This document shows positions 21,559 to 31,382 of a stretch of DNA of 38,320 bases, one piece after another. The notes under the pieces were generated by a model, which saw only the letters and a list, made by a program, of their open reading frames with translations, was not told the origin of the DNA and ran no database searches. The stretch comes from a bacterium (lineage in GTDB: Bacteria; Bacillota; Clostridia; Lachnospirales; Lachnospiraceae), in contig JAUNGE010000011.1 of assembly GCA_030524675.1 (NCBI GenBank), positions 1 to 38,320 of the forward strand. Direction: 5' to 3'. The position numbers were made by a program, and so were the translations under genes. Position 1 is the first letter of the stretch, and every line of letters starts with the position of its first letter.

Positions 21559-23423
21559 GAGGAAAACATCTGGGGATTAAAGCAAAGCTGATGCTGGTGA
21601 GTATTCTCCTCTCTTTTTTGATGACGGCTGTGCTGTGTCTAGTATTTTGGAACAACACAACGAAATGGGAGCGCAAGCAGAGCGCGGAGGAGATTCAGAA
21701 TCGCCTGGCCGTCGCGCTGGTGAATGTAGAGAAGGACTATATGCAGATTTGGAGTCTTATGAGTACGCTGTCGAATAATCAGTTGGTTGACGAGTACATT
21801 TCCATGAGCCAGAGCAGACTGGACAGCCGCTTGGAATACCAAAGCGACCCTAGAAGCAATGCTGGGCACATTGTGACGCAGGCATATGATGAAATCGACC
21901 GCATTATGGTGCAGTATCAGATGAATGACTTGATTGCGAAGGGACTGCTTGTGTCAAACAGCCACAATATGGATATGCTGTTTGGAAAGGATTATGGGCA
22001 TAGCTCTGACAGAGCATATATGCAGAGCTTTTTTGAGGGAGGCGATGGGAACTTTCCAGCAGGAATCGTGAAATCCCCATTTTTTTATGCAGCCTCTTTT
22101 CAAAATTACTATATTATTCCGATTACAGCAAAGGTTTACTCGTACAATGGCTCTCGGTATTTGGGAGATGTGTACATTGCAATCAGCTCCAACTGGCTGG
22201 AAAAACAGCTGAGGTCCTATGGGGAAGAGACGAAAGATGAAGTCTTGATTCGCCTGGGAAATCGGGTGTATTCTTATTGCAATCAGGAATTTCAGGAAGT
22301 GACAGAAGAATTTTTGGGGTTGTTTGAGGACGAGATGACTGCACAGAATGGGAAGGTGACACCTGTTCCATGGGGAGAGGAAAAGAATGAATACATTGTG
22401 GTGGCAGGAGACAATGGGAGCATTGACTTTGCACAGAGGATTCCAGAGTATTCTCTGACTTTGGCACAATTCGGAGGAAGCTGGGATATTGCTTTTTATG
22501 TATGTCTGATGTGCCTGATTGTGGTGCTTTTGTACTTGGTGCTGAACTATATGATTAAGCGTCCGATTATGAAAATATGTGGGCAGCTGCACCAGATTGC
22601 ACAGGGAAATTTCTCTGTGCAGAGAGAAATTGAGACGGGAGACGAATTCCAGATGATTTCGGACGAGATTGTGCGGATGGCGCAGGATATTCAGAAGTTG
22701 ATGGATAAGACGATTCAGGCAGAAAAGGACAAACAGAATTACCAGTTTCAGATGCTGCAGTACCAAATCAATCCGCATTTTATGTACAATACATTGAATT
22801 CTATCCGGTGGATGGGAGAGATTAACGGAATTCCTGGAATCGTGGATATGACGACTGCATTTGCCAAGGTACTGCGCAGAACTTTCCGCAGCAGCGATTA
22901 TCTGGTGAATCTGGAGGATGAAATTCAGTTTATCAAAGATTACAGTATGCTTCAGGCGTACCGTTATGGAAATGCATTTGAGGTACAGTACGAGGTGGAC
23001 GAATCTCTGTATTCCGCGCGTGTGATTAAGTTTACGCTGCAGCCGTTGGTGGAAAATGCCGTTTTTCACGGTGTGGAGGCGTCGCGCAGCAAGTGCCTGA
23101 TTCGGGTTGGCGCTAGAAAAGAGGGAAAAAATCTGGTGCTGTTTGTGTGGGATGACGGTGTGGGAATCGCTGCGGAAAATCTGAAAAAGCTGAATGACTT
23201 TCAGGCAGGAAAAAAAGATAAGATTTCCGGCATTGGCATCGCAAACATTCATGAGCGTATACAGATTGAGTTTGGAACGCAGTACGGCGTTCATATTGAC
23301 AGCAGAGAGGGCGAGTATACGTGTGTGACCGTGACCATGCCGCTGCTGGACGGCACGTCCGTTTTTGAGGAGACCGGCGGTGGAAACGATGAGAGAGAAA
23401 GGCATGGGACAGAGAATGTATAA
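21555..23423 (+). CDS. Sensor histidine kinase, YesM type (His_kinase/HATPase, HAMP)
   Basis: About 622 residues. A membrane helix near the N-terminus (KAKLMLVSILLSFLMTAVLCLVFW) is followed by a roughly 270-residue extracellular sensor region, then a second helix (IAFYVCLMCLIVVLLYLVLNYMI) and a HAMP segment. QINPHFMYNTLNSIRW holds the phosphorylated His of the YesM-type kinase domain, and LVENAVFHGV, WDDGVGI and GIGIANIHERIQ are the ATP-binding N and G boxes. It should sense a sugar or binding-protein state outside the cell and phosphorylate the AraC-type regulator encoded next, which its 3' end overlaps. The start is uncertain: ATG 21555 or GTG 21546; an in-frame stop at 21528 rules out anything longer. 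Confidence 0.93.
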   Translation: MGGKHLGIKAKLMLVSILLSFLMTAVLCLVFWNNTTKWERKQSAEEIQNRLAVALVNVEKDYMQIWSLMSTLSNNQLVDEYISMSQSRLDSRLEYQSDPRSNAGHIVTQAYDEIDRIMVQYQMNDLIAKGLLVSNSHNMDMLFGKDYGHSSDRAYMQSFFEGGDGNFPAGIVKSPFFYAASFQNYYIIPITAKVYSYNGSRYLGDVYIAISSNWLEKQLRSYGEETKDEVLIRLGNRVYSYCNQEFQEVTEEFLGLFEDEMTAQNGKVTPVPWGEEKNEYIVVAGDNGSIDFAQRIPEYSLTLAQFGGSWDIAFYVCLMCLIVVLLYLVLNYMIKRPIMKICGQLHQIAQGNFSVQREIETGDEFQMISDEIVRMAQDIQKLMDKTIQAEKDKQNYQFQMLQYQINPHFMYNTLNSIRWMGEINGIPGIVDMTTAFAKVLRRTFRSSDYLVNLEDEIQFIKDYSMLQAYRYGNAFEVQYEVDESLYSARVIKFTLQPLVENAVFHGVEASRSKCLIRVGARKEGKNLVLFVWDDGVGIAAENLKKLNDFQAGKKDKISGIGIANIHERIQIEFGTQYGVHIDSREGEYTCVTVTMPLLDGTSVFEETGGGNDERERHGTENV

Positions 23424-25038
23424 ACTATTGATTGTGGATGATGAGTCGCTGGCTCGGATTGGGCTGCAGACTATGGTTGCCAATCTGTATCGGGAGAATG
23501 TGGAGATTGTGGGAACCGCGCAGAATGGGCAGGAAGCGCTTGACCTGATGGGACAGAATGTGCCGGATGTGATTATTTCGGACATCAAAATGCCGGTGAT
23601 GACAGGGCTGGAATTGGCGAAATATATAGAGGAAAACTACCAGAAAAAACCGATTTTTATCTTTCTGACTAGCTATGAGGATTTTCATTACGCCAGGGAA
23701 GCGCTGCAGCGCCGTGCGTTCGATTATCTGGTGAAAATGGAGCTGAACCGTGATGTATTAAAGAAAGTACTGGACCGAGCATTTGCGGAGATAGACAGGC
23801 GCAGGGAGGCGGAGCAGCCCATAGGCAAAGAGAATGGGCAGGGAATACAGGAAATGCCGAATGTGTTTGTCAGCCGTTTCTATTATTCGCTCTTAAATGG
23901 CCGCTATGTCTCAGAGGAACAAGTGCTGGAGGCAGCACAGGGATGTGGACAGGATGTGCAGGCAGAATGTTATGTCACAATGGCGATGCGCATCTGTTAC
24001 CCGAACCAGCAGAAGGCGGAGATGGGGTATCTGTATAATTTATATTTCAGCATACTGAATTCTGTAAAAATGGCACTCACCATGCATTTTTCGTGTTATG
24101 TGACGGCATACAGCCATGAGGTGATGGGGTGTATTTTGATGCTCTCGGAGGCGGAGAGCAGGCAGGAACTCTGGGAAGCAGCTGCGAGGGAGGCGGAGAT
24201 TTTGTGCCGGCAGTATTTTAATATCCGGCTCTGTACGGGAATCGGAAAGAGGGTGACGTCCCTGCCTGAGATTGCCAAGAGTTTTCAGACAGCACAGCTC
24301 GCACAGACAGAAGCGGAGAAAAAGGGAATGGATGTAGTGACCTATTCCGGCAATGTGGATGCTGTGTCTGGCGCAATGCGGGACACGGATGGCGGGGACC
24401 TTGACAAGCGCATGGTGGAAGCGCTGGAGCACTGTGATTCGGAGGAGTTTGCAAAGATTGTAAGGCAAATCGAGGATTCTGTGCGGGGAAAGACGATGGA
24501 AGCTGCCATCAGCCAAATCTCTATGGTGGTGCATCTTCTTATCAACTGTCTGGAAAACGGGGAAACTGTGCTCTCGCAGGCGTTCTCTGCATATCCTTCC
24601 GGCTATCAGTCTCTGTATTCGGCGCGCACACTGCAGGAGTTGGAGCAGTATCTGGAGCAGATACGCATCTGTGTATCTGAGAGGATGGACACGAGAAGAA
24701 ATGACCCCAAATACAAACTGGTGCAGGATGCAAAACAGTATATCAAGGAACATATCTATGAGCGGCTGACTCTGGCGGAGGTAGCTGGAGCCATTGGCAT
24801 CAGCCAAAATTATCTCTCGTCTCTGTTCCGTCTCTACAATGGTTCTGGATTTTCTGAGTATGTGGCAGAGTCCAAGATTCAGCTCGCAAAGGAGATGCTG
24901 AAGAAGGGAAATATGAAAGTGTATCAGGTCAGTGAGAAACTGGGGTTTGACAATCAGCAGTATTTCAGCAAAGTGTACAAGAAATATACAGGGTATTCTC
25001 CCTCTGAGAAGGCATCCGTGCCCGAGAACGAGGCATAA
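23389..25038 (+). CDS. Response regulator with AraC-type DNA-binding domain (YesN type)
   Basis: A 549-residue protein. The receiver domain begins at MYKLLIVDDESLARIGLQ. The phosphoacceptor Asp is in VIISDIKMP (residue 56 counted from that Met), with the conserved Thr in FLTSYEDF and Lys in DYLVKMEL. A long middle region of about 300 residues has no clear motifs. The last 100 residues are an AraC HTH: IKEHIYERLTLAEVAGAIGISQNYLSSLFRLYNG, then KVYQVSEKLGFDNQQYFSKVYKKYTGYSPSEK. It would activate the uptake and glycosidase genes on phosphorylation by the kinase upstream. Starts at 23389, 23404 and 23416 are all possible; all overlap the kinase gene, so the pair is translationally coupled. Confidence 0.92.
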   Translation: MREKGMGQRMYKLLIVDDESLARIGLQTMVANLYRENVEIVGTAQNGQEALDLMGQNVPDVIISDIKMPVMTGLELAKYIEENYQKKPIFIFLTSYEDFHYAREALQRRAFDYLVKMELNRDVLKKVLDRAFAEIDRRREAEQPIGKENGQGIQEMPNVFVSRFYYSLLNGRYVSEEQVLEAAQGCGQDVQAECYVTMAMRICYPNQQKAEMGYLYNLYFSILNSVKMALTMHFSCYVTAYSHEVMGCILMLSEAESRQELWEAAAREAEILCRQYFNIRLCTGIGKRVTSLPEIAKSFQTAQLAQTEAEKKGMDVVTYSGNVDAVSGAMRDTDGGDLDKRMVEALEHCDSEEFAKIVRQIEDSVRGKTMEAAISQISMVVHLLINCLENGETVLSQAFSAYPSGYQSLYSARTLQELEQYLEQIRICVSERMDTRRNDPKYKLVQDAKQYIKEHIYERLTLAEVAGAIGISQNYLSSLFRLYNGSGFSEYVAESKIQLAKEMLKKGNMKVYQVSEKLGFDNQQYFSKVYKKYTGYSPSEKASVPENEA

Positions 25039-25256
25039 GAAGCATGCGCATGGAAGGGTATAAAGGTATCAAAGGACATTGACACATAGAAAAAGATGGA
25101 AATGTATAAAAAGACATAGAATCGTAGAAAAAGACATGTACAAATGCAGTAAAATATGCAACAATATAAAAGGCTGAGGATAACAGAAAGGGGTCAATCC
25201 ATAGCGGAAGGGCGTTCGGACTGTTACACATAGACGAGATTAGAGGAGGAATCAGG

Positions 25257-26978
25257 ATGATACGTACATTCAGTCAACACAAAGTAAGAAAGCAGAAAGA
25301 GCTCAGTCAGAATCTCTGGAAATTTGTACCGCTCAGTGGTGAACATCAGGGAACAGAGTATCAGGCAGCAGTGCCTGGATGCTGGGAAAACATGCCTGGA
25401 TTTTCTTCTTACAGGGGAGAGGGAATGTACTCTACAACGTTTGAGACAGGCGGAAATGCGCGTCTGGAGTTTAAGGGTGTGAGCCACACGGCGGAGGTGT
25501 TCGTGGATGGGGAGAAGGTGGCGTCCCATTACAATGCCTACACAGCGTTTGATGTGCTGCTGCATCTGGAACAGGGCGTTCACACGCTGCAGGTGAAGGC
25601 GGACAACCGTTTCAGTGAAGCGTCCGCGCTGCATGTGCCGAATGACTATATGTCCTATGGCGGCATTACCAGACCTGTGGTGCTGGAGGAAGTGGCGGAT
25701 ATTTATGTGAAATGGGTACATGTGACACCGAAACGGGTATGCGGGGCGGTAGCAGGCAATCTGGCTGAGTCAGGCTGTGAGAGTGGAAAACAGTGGAAAG
25801 CGGATGTTGCGGTTTGTCTGAACAATGTGGGAGAAGAACAGGTGGCAGCCGTGCAGGTGGAGCTGGCAGGAGAATCCTTTGCGTGGGCGCAGAAGGCGAT
25901 TCCGGCAGGAGAGAGCGTGATTTCCTGTGAGATGACGTTTGCTGGTGCCGGTATCAAAGAGTGGATGCCCAAGCAGCCGAATTTGTATGAGGTGTATGTG
26001 ACGGTGCTTCAGGACGGCGAGGTGGTGGATGACCTGACAGACCGTGTGGGGTTCCGCGAGGTGACGGTGGAGGATGGAAAGATTCGGATGAACGGGCGTG
26101 CTCTGCGCATCAAGGGCTTTTGCCGCCATGAAGACCATCCGCAGTTTGGCTGTGCTATTCCATATTCTGCGATGGTGTATGACTTAAATACCATGAAAGA
26201 CTTGGGTGCAAACTCCGTGAGAACATCTCACTATCCAAATGACGAGGTATTCCTGGATTTGTGTGATGAGATGGGAATTTTGGTGTGGGAGGAAAATCAT
26301 GCCAGAGGATTGTCCGAGGAACAGATGAGAAATCCGAATTTTGAGCGCCAGGCAGAAGCCGTGATTCGTGAGATGATTCCTCTGCACTACAATCATCCGT
26401 CCATCTATATCTGGGGCATTTTGAACGAGTGTGCGAGTGATACCGAATATGGAAAAGAGTGCTATGAGAAGCAGTACGCCATTATCAAGGAGCTGGATAC
26501 TTCCAGACCGCGCTCTTCTGCGAGCTGCAAATTTAAGACGGAACTCTGTTTTGGAATACCGGAAGTTGTTTCTTACAACATTTATCCGCAGTGGTATCAT
26601 GATGCACCGGCGGATACATATCTGGCAGATTTGTACCGTTGGATACAGGAAGAAACAGGGGGAGCAGGAAAACCGTTCCTGATTACGGAGATTGGTGCGG
26701 GCGCTATCTACGGCTACCGCAATCCAAACCATGACAAGTGGACGGAGGAATACCAGGCAGAAGCGTTGGAGAAACAGATCAACACCGTGATGAATCAGCC
26801 AGGATGCCAGGGCATGTATATCTGGCAGTACTGTGATGTGAGAATCAGCCGCGAGTGGTTCTCCACGCGCCCGAGAACTATGAACAACAAGGGAATTGTG
26901 GATGAGTACAGACGCCCGAAATTATCCTATGATGTGGTAAAGAAGCTGTACTCCGCACTGCCTGATTATATGGACTGA
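25257..26978 (+). CDS. Glycoside hydrolase family 2, probable beta-glucuronidase
   Basis: A 573-residue GH2 enzyme without a signal peptide, so it acts in the cytosol on imported sugars. It has a jelly-roll domain (about 20-148, ending YGGITRPVVLEEV), an immunoglobulin-like domain (150-270) and a TIM barrel (275-573). The acid/base Glu391 is in WGILNECAS and the nucleophile Glu478 in LITEIGAG. NNKG at 543-546 matches the NxKG motif that separates beta-glucuronidases from beta-galactosidases by binding the sugar carboxylate. Length is close to E. coli GusA (about 600). It follows the response regulator by 218 bp with GAGGAGGA at 25243-25250, and shares the locus with GH88 and DUF2264 enzymes, which supports uronate substrates. 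Galacturonidase activity is an alternative. Confidence 0.88.
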   Translation: MIRTFSQHKVRKQKELSQNLWKFVPLSGEHQGTEYQAAVPGCWENMPGFSSYRGEGMYSTTFETGGNARLEFKGVSHTAEVFVDGEKVASHYNAYTAFDVLLHLEQGVHTLQVKADNRFSEASALHVPNDYMSYGGITRPVVLEEVADIYVKWVHVTPKRVCGAVAGNLAESGCESGKQWKADVAVCLNNVGEEQVAAVQVELAGESFAWAQKAIPAGESVISCEMTFAGAGIKEWMPKQPNLYEVYVTVLQDGEVVDDLTDRVGFREVTVEDGKIRMNGRALRIKGFCRHEDHPQFGCAIPYSAMVYDLNTMKDLGANSVRTSHYPNDEVFLDLCDEMGILVWEENHARGLSEEQMRNPNFERQAEAVIREMIPLHYNHPSIYIWGILNECASDTEYGKECYEKQYAIIKELDTSRPRSSASCKFKTELCFGIPEVVSYNIYPQWYHDAPADTYLADLYRWIQEETGGAGKPFLITEIGAGAIYGYRNPNHDKWTEEYQAEALEKQINTVMNQPGCQGMYIWQYCDVRISREWFSTRPRTMNNKGIVDEYRRPKLSYDVVKKLYSALPDYMD

Positions 26979-27052
26979 AAGACACTATGATATGAGCGGA
27001 AAGACGCAAAGATAGGAAAGACAGAAAGAAAGGACAGAAGGGATAGAAGAAA

Positions 27053-28201
27053 ATGAGCGGTTTGGAGCAGAGAAACATGTGGCTGGATGCCATGATAAAG
27101 ATTGCCGATCCGGTGCTTTGTCATCTGGCGGAGGGAACTTTAAAAACATCTCTTCCGCTGGAATTCCACAGCGAGAGGAAAGCGTTTGCACCGCTGGAGG
27201 CGTTCGGAAGAACGGCGCTGGGCATTGCGCCGTGGCTGGAGGCGGAGGGACTCACAGGGGAGGAGGCAGAGCTTCAGAAAAAGTACAGGGAAAAAATGCT
27301 TCTGTGTCTGGACAAAGCGACCGATCCGGATTCTCCTGACTATATGGATTTTGCAGACACAGGGGAGCAGCCTCTGGTGGATGCAGCGTTTCTGTCCCAC
27401 GCGATTGTGCGTGCGCCGAAACAGATGGGCGAGGCGATGGATGAGAGGGTGAAAAAGAACCTGATTGCTGCGTTGAAGAAGACGAGAAGAGTGCATCCGC
27501 AGGGAAGCAACTGGCTGTTCTTCACAGCAATGGTGGAGACCGTGCTGTATCTTCTGGGCGAGGAAGATTGGGATAAGATGCGCATTGATTATGCAGCGCA
27601 CATGTTTGATGTGTGGTACAAGGGAGACGGCGTTTACGGGGATGGAAAGAACTTCCACTGGGATTATTATAACAGCTTTGTGATTCAGCCGATGTATGTG
27701 GATATTTGCCGCGTGCTGGCGCCAATTTGTCCAGATTATGCAAAGCGCCTTCCAGAGGCACAGAGAAGAATGGCGCGCTATGCGTCTGTTCTTGAGAGAA
27801 TGATAGGACCAGAGGGAACCTATCCGGTTGTCGGGCGTTCGATTGCATACCGGTTCGGAGCGTTCCATGCGCTGGCGCAGACAGCATTGCAGCATGAGCT
27901 GGAACCTCATCTGACTCCGGCAGGTGTGCGCTGCGGACTGAGCGCAGTGATTGCGAAGGTGATGCAGGCAGATGCGATGTTTGATGAGAACGGATGGCTG
28001 CGCCCGGGCGTGTATGGATTCCAGCCGGAGTTGGCAGAGACGTATATCAATATCGGAAGCCTGTATCTGTGCAGCGCTGTGTTCCTGCCGCTTGGTCTGC
28101 TGCCGGAGGATGCGTTCTGGGCAGATGCAGATGCCCCATGGAGCGGAAAGGCTGTGTGGGAAGGCGGTCATATCACGATTGACCATGCGCTGAATGAATA
28201 G
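27053..28201 (+). CDS. DUF2264-family protein, probable GH154-type glucuronidase
   Basis: A 382-residue cytosolic protein that looks like DUF2264: an N-terminal ERKAFAPLEAFGRTALGIAPWLE block, QPLVDAAFLSHAIVRAP, VHPQGSNWLFFTAMVE, YGDGKNFHWDYYNSFVIQPM, and GTYPVVGRSIAYRFGAFHALAQ. These fit an (alpha/alpha)6-barrel glycosidase. As I recall, CAZy places DUF2264 proteins in GH154, with exo-beta-glucuronidase activity described in Bacteroides; that fits this locus but is not proven here. It lies 74 bp after the GH2 gene with AGAAGGGATAG upstream, and is followed by a GC-rich structured spacer before the GH88 gene. It would trim uronic acid from imported oligosaccharides. Confidence 0.75.
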   Translation: MSGLEQRNMWLDAMIKIADPVLCHLAEGTLKTSLPLEFHSERKAFAPLEAFGRTALGIAPWLEAEGLTGEEAELQKKYREKMLLCLDKATDPDSPDYMDFADTGEQPLVDAAFLSHAIVRAPKQMGEAMDERVKKNLIAALKKTRRVHPQGSNWLFFTAMVETVLYLLGEEDWDKMRIDYAAHMFDVWYKGDGVYGDGKNFHWDYYNSFVIQPMYVDICRVLAPICPDYAKRLPEAQRRMARYASVLERMIGPEGTYPVVGRSIAYRFGAFHALAQTALQHELEPHLTPAGVRCGLSAVIAKVMQADAMFDENGWLRPGVYGFQPELAETYINIGSLYLCSAVFLPLGLLPEDAFWADADAPWSGKAVWEGGHITIDHALNE

Positions 28202-28540
28202 GCTGGATAAATAAGCCGAACCTGCTTCGCCTGCGCGGTATTCCAATGTCACCGCGCTCTCGCTCCATGGAGAACGCAGCGGGCGCTAGGCTCAAAAAGA
28301 CTTCGCCAAGCGCCGGCGTTCTCCAAGGGGTGCCTTTTGGAACACGCGCCTGGGCTGCGCAGGTGTATCGGCATAGCGTGCAGCACGAGCATGAAATTGT
28401 GAGAAGTTCGTACATGTTCGTTTAGAAACAGCATCGAAAATTACAGAAAATGCAATCAGAAATTATGAAGAATACAGTGAATATAATTAAAAATTGCGAA
28501 AAATAAAAATAGAAAAATAGGATGAAAAGAGGGTAAAAAG
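28202..28540. other. GC-rich structured intergenic insert, then AT-rich leader of the GH88 gene
   Basis: No gene seen. From 28205 to about 28400 the sequence is GC-rich and full of stems: CGCGGT (28234-28239) with ACCGCG (28251-28256), and TGGAGAACGC (28268-28277) with GCGTTCTCCA (28316-28325) enclosing GGCGCT/AGCGCC. From about 28430 it is AT-rich up to the GH88 start. The structured part resembles an inserted intergenic repeat; there is no T-run to make a simple terminator. Confidence 0.5.
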
Positions 28541-29704
28541 ATGCTTTCGATATTGAGTGAAAAAGAATATGCATGGGTGCAGGACACGATGGATAAAATT
28601 AAGGAAAAGATGGATTGGGTCAGTGAAAAATCCAAAGATAAAATTCCATACACAACGGTAAATGGCGTTCATACCGATGAGTCAAAGAAGGAAACATCTT
28701 CCACTGGAGAGGGCGCGAGCTGGTGGACAAACGGTTTTTGGGGCGGCATGATGTGGCAGATGTACCAGGAGACTGGAGAGGAGAAATATGCGGAAATTGC
28801 GAGAAAATCCGAGGTGATTCTGGACAAATGCATGGAAGAGTACTACGGACTGCATCACGATGTTGGTTTTATGTGGCTTCCGACTGCTGTCGCAGACTAC
28901 AGATTGACGGGAAATCCAGATGGAAAACGCCGCGGCCTGCATGCAGCGAACCTTTTGGCAGGACGTTTCAATCCAGTGGGACGCTTTATCCGCGCGTGGA
29001 ATCAGTGGGGCGACGGAAAGGACAATACCGGCTGGGCAATCATTGATTGTCTGATGAATATTCCGCTTCTGTACTGGGCAAGCCGTGAGACCAAAGACCC
29101 GCGCTTCAAACAGGTGGCAATGCTTCATGCAGATACTGTGATGGAGAATTTCATTCGTCCAGATGGTTCCTCCAATCACATCATGGAGTTTGATCCGGAA
29201 AACGGCGGCGTGGTGGCTGCCTACGGCGGACAGGGATATGAACTGGGGTCTTCCTGGACGAGAGGACAGGGCTGGGCATTGTATGGATTTGTGCTGAGTT
29301 ACATTCACACCGGAAAGCAGGAATATCTGGACACCGCAAAACGTGTGGCACATTATTTTATCTCCAATATTCCAGAAAGTGGCCTGATTCCAGTCGATTT
29401 CAGAGAGCCGAAGGAACCGCTCTGGGAGGACTCCACGGCAGCGGCTATCGCAGCCTGCGGTCTGATTGAGATTGCAAAACATGTGGGTGAGTATGAGAGA
29501 GATATCTACCTGAATGCAGCTTTGAAGCTGCTGAAGGCGCTCACAGAGAAGAGATGTGACTGGAGCAGGGAGAATGACAGCATTGTGCAGAAGTGTACAG
29601 CTGCATATCATGATGAAAAACATGAATTTTCTATCATTTATGGAGATTATTTCTTTATTGAGGCGATGCAGAAGCTGCAGGGAAATGAGTTTTTGATGTG
29701 GTAG
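28541..29704 (+). CDS. Glycoside hydrolase family 88, unsaturated glucuronyl hydrolase
   Basis: A 387-residue cytosolic enzyme that hydrolyses the unsaturated uronic acid left at the non-reducing end of oligosaccharides by polysaccharide lyases (for example from hyaluronan, chondroitin or heparin). Its (alpha/alpha)6-barrel motifs are clear: GASWWTNGFWGGMMW (58-72), HHDVGFMW with Asp107, WNQWGDGKDNTGWAIIDCLMNIPLLYWAS with Asp169 (the two catalytic Asp of Bacillus UGL), SSWTRGQGWALYGF, and WEDSTAAAIAACGL. Full length for the family. It follows the DUF2264 gene and is the last gene of the locus. AGAGGGT precedes the start. It implies the cell, or neighbouring microbes, generate lyase products. 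No lyase is encoded in this window. Confidence 0.93.
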   Translation: MLSILSEKEYAWVQDTMDKIKEKMDWVSEKSKDKIPYTTVNGVHTDESKKETSSTGEGASWWTNGFWGGMMWQMYQETGEEKYAEIARKSEVILDKCMEEYYGLHHDVGFMWLPTAVADYRLTGNPDGKRRGLHAANLLAGRFNPVGRFIRAWNQWGDGKDNTGWAIIDCLMNIPLLYWASRETKDPRFKQVAMLHADTVMENFIRPDGSSNHIMEFDPENGGVVAAYGGQGYELGSSWTRGQGWALYGFVLSYIHTGKQEYLDTAKRVAHYFISNIPESGLIPVDFREPKEPLWEDSTAAAIAACGLIEIAKHVGEYERDIYLNAALKLLKALTEKRCDWSRENDSIVQKCTAAYHDEKHEFSIIYGDYFFIEAMQKLQGNEFLMW

Positions 29705-29824
29705 AGTGATGGGCGGGAATTCTCGGTTACTTGTTTCCGAGTAATTCACAGTCAAAAATCTGGTAAAAGACAAGATACATATTTTTGAGAAAAATTCCTA
29801 CACTATATTTGTGATGATACCAGG

Positions 29825-29882
29825 AGCGCATAGTGCAGAGCAATCCGGTATCAAAGGGGTCAAAATACCTTTTGACCCCAAC
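29825..29882 (+). repeat. Dispersed palindromic element, copy 2
   Basis: A 58-bp element with AGTGC and GAGCAATCCGGTATCAAAG, then the perfect palindrome GGGGTCAAAA (29856-29865)-TACC-TTTTGACCCC (29870-29879) and AAC. It lies about 90 bases before the enolase start. GGTAT can alternatively pair with ATACC, which would exclude the main stem. Confidence 0.85.
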
Positions 29883-29946
29883 TTCAGTGTGATACGAATG
29901 TGTCAGCCGGTATATCCGTTTGCTTGACAAAATACCGGAACAATGA

Positions 29947-31260
<1,314 letters not shown>

Positions 31261-31294
31261 CGTTAGCTGACTAACACGCTTGTCCGTTTAGAAA

Positions 31295-31354
31295 GAAAAC
31301 AGTTGCTGCAGAGAAATTCCGTTTTAGAACAGACAAACTGCGGCAGCTGTTTTC
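31295..31354 (+). terminator. Stem-loop terminator after enolase
   Basis: GAAAACAGTTGCTGCAG (31295-31311) pairs over 17 positions, two of them G-U, with CTGCGGCAGCTGTTTTC (31338-31354). The T-run is inside the closing stem, followed by CTCT. Confidence 0.6.
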
Positions 31355-31382
31355 CTCTAGGCATCTAAAAAAGGAGGGAAAA

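Noticed and set aside
21954-23588. 544-codon minus-strand reading frame opposite the histidine kinase
   Set aside because: It overlaps the fully supported kinase and regulator genes and has antisense-type composition without motifs.
27140-28252. 370-codon minus-strand reading frame opposite the DUF2264 gene
   Set aside because: His/Arg/Cys-rich shadow; the plus-strand gene has family motifs and a ribosome binding site.
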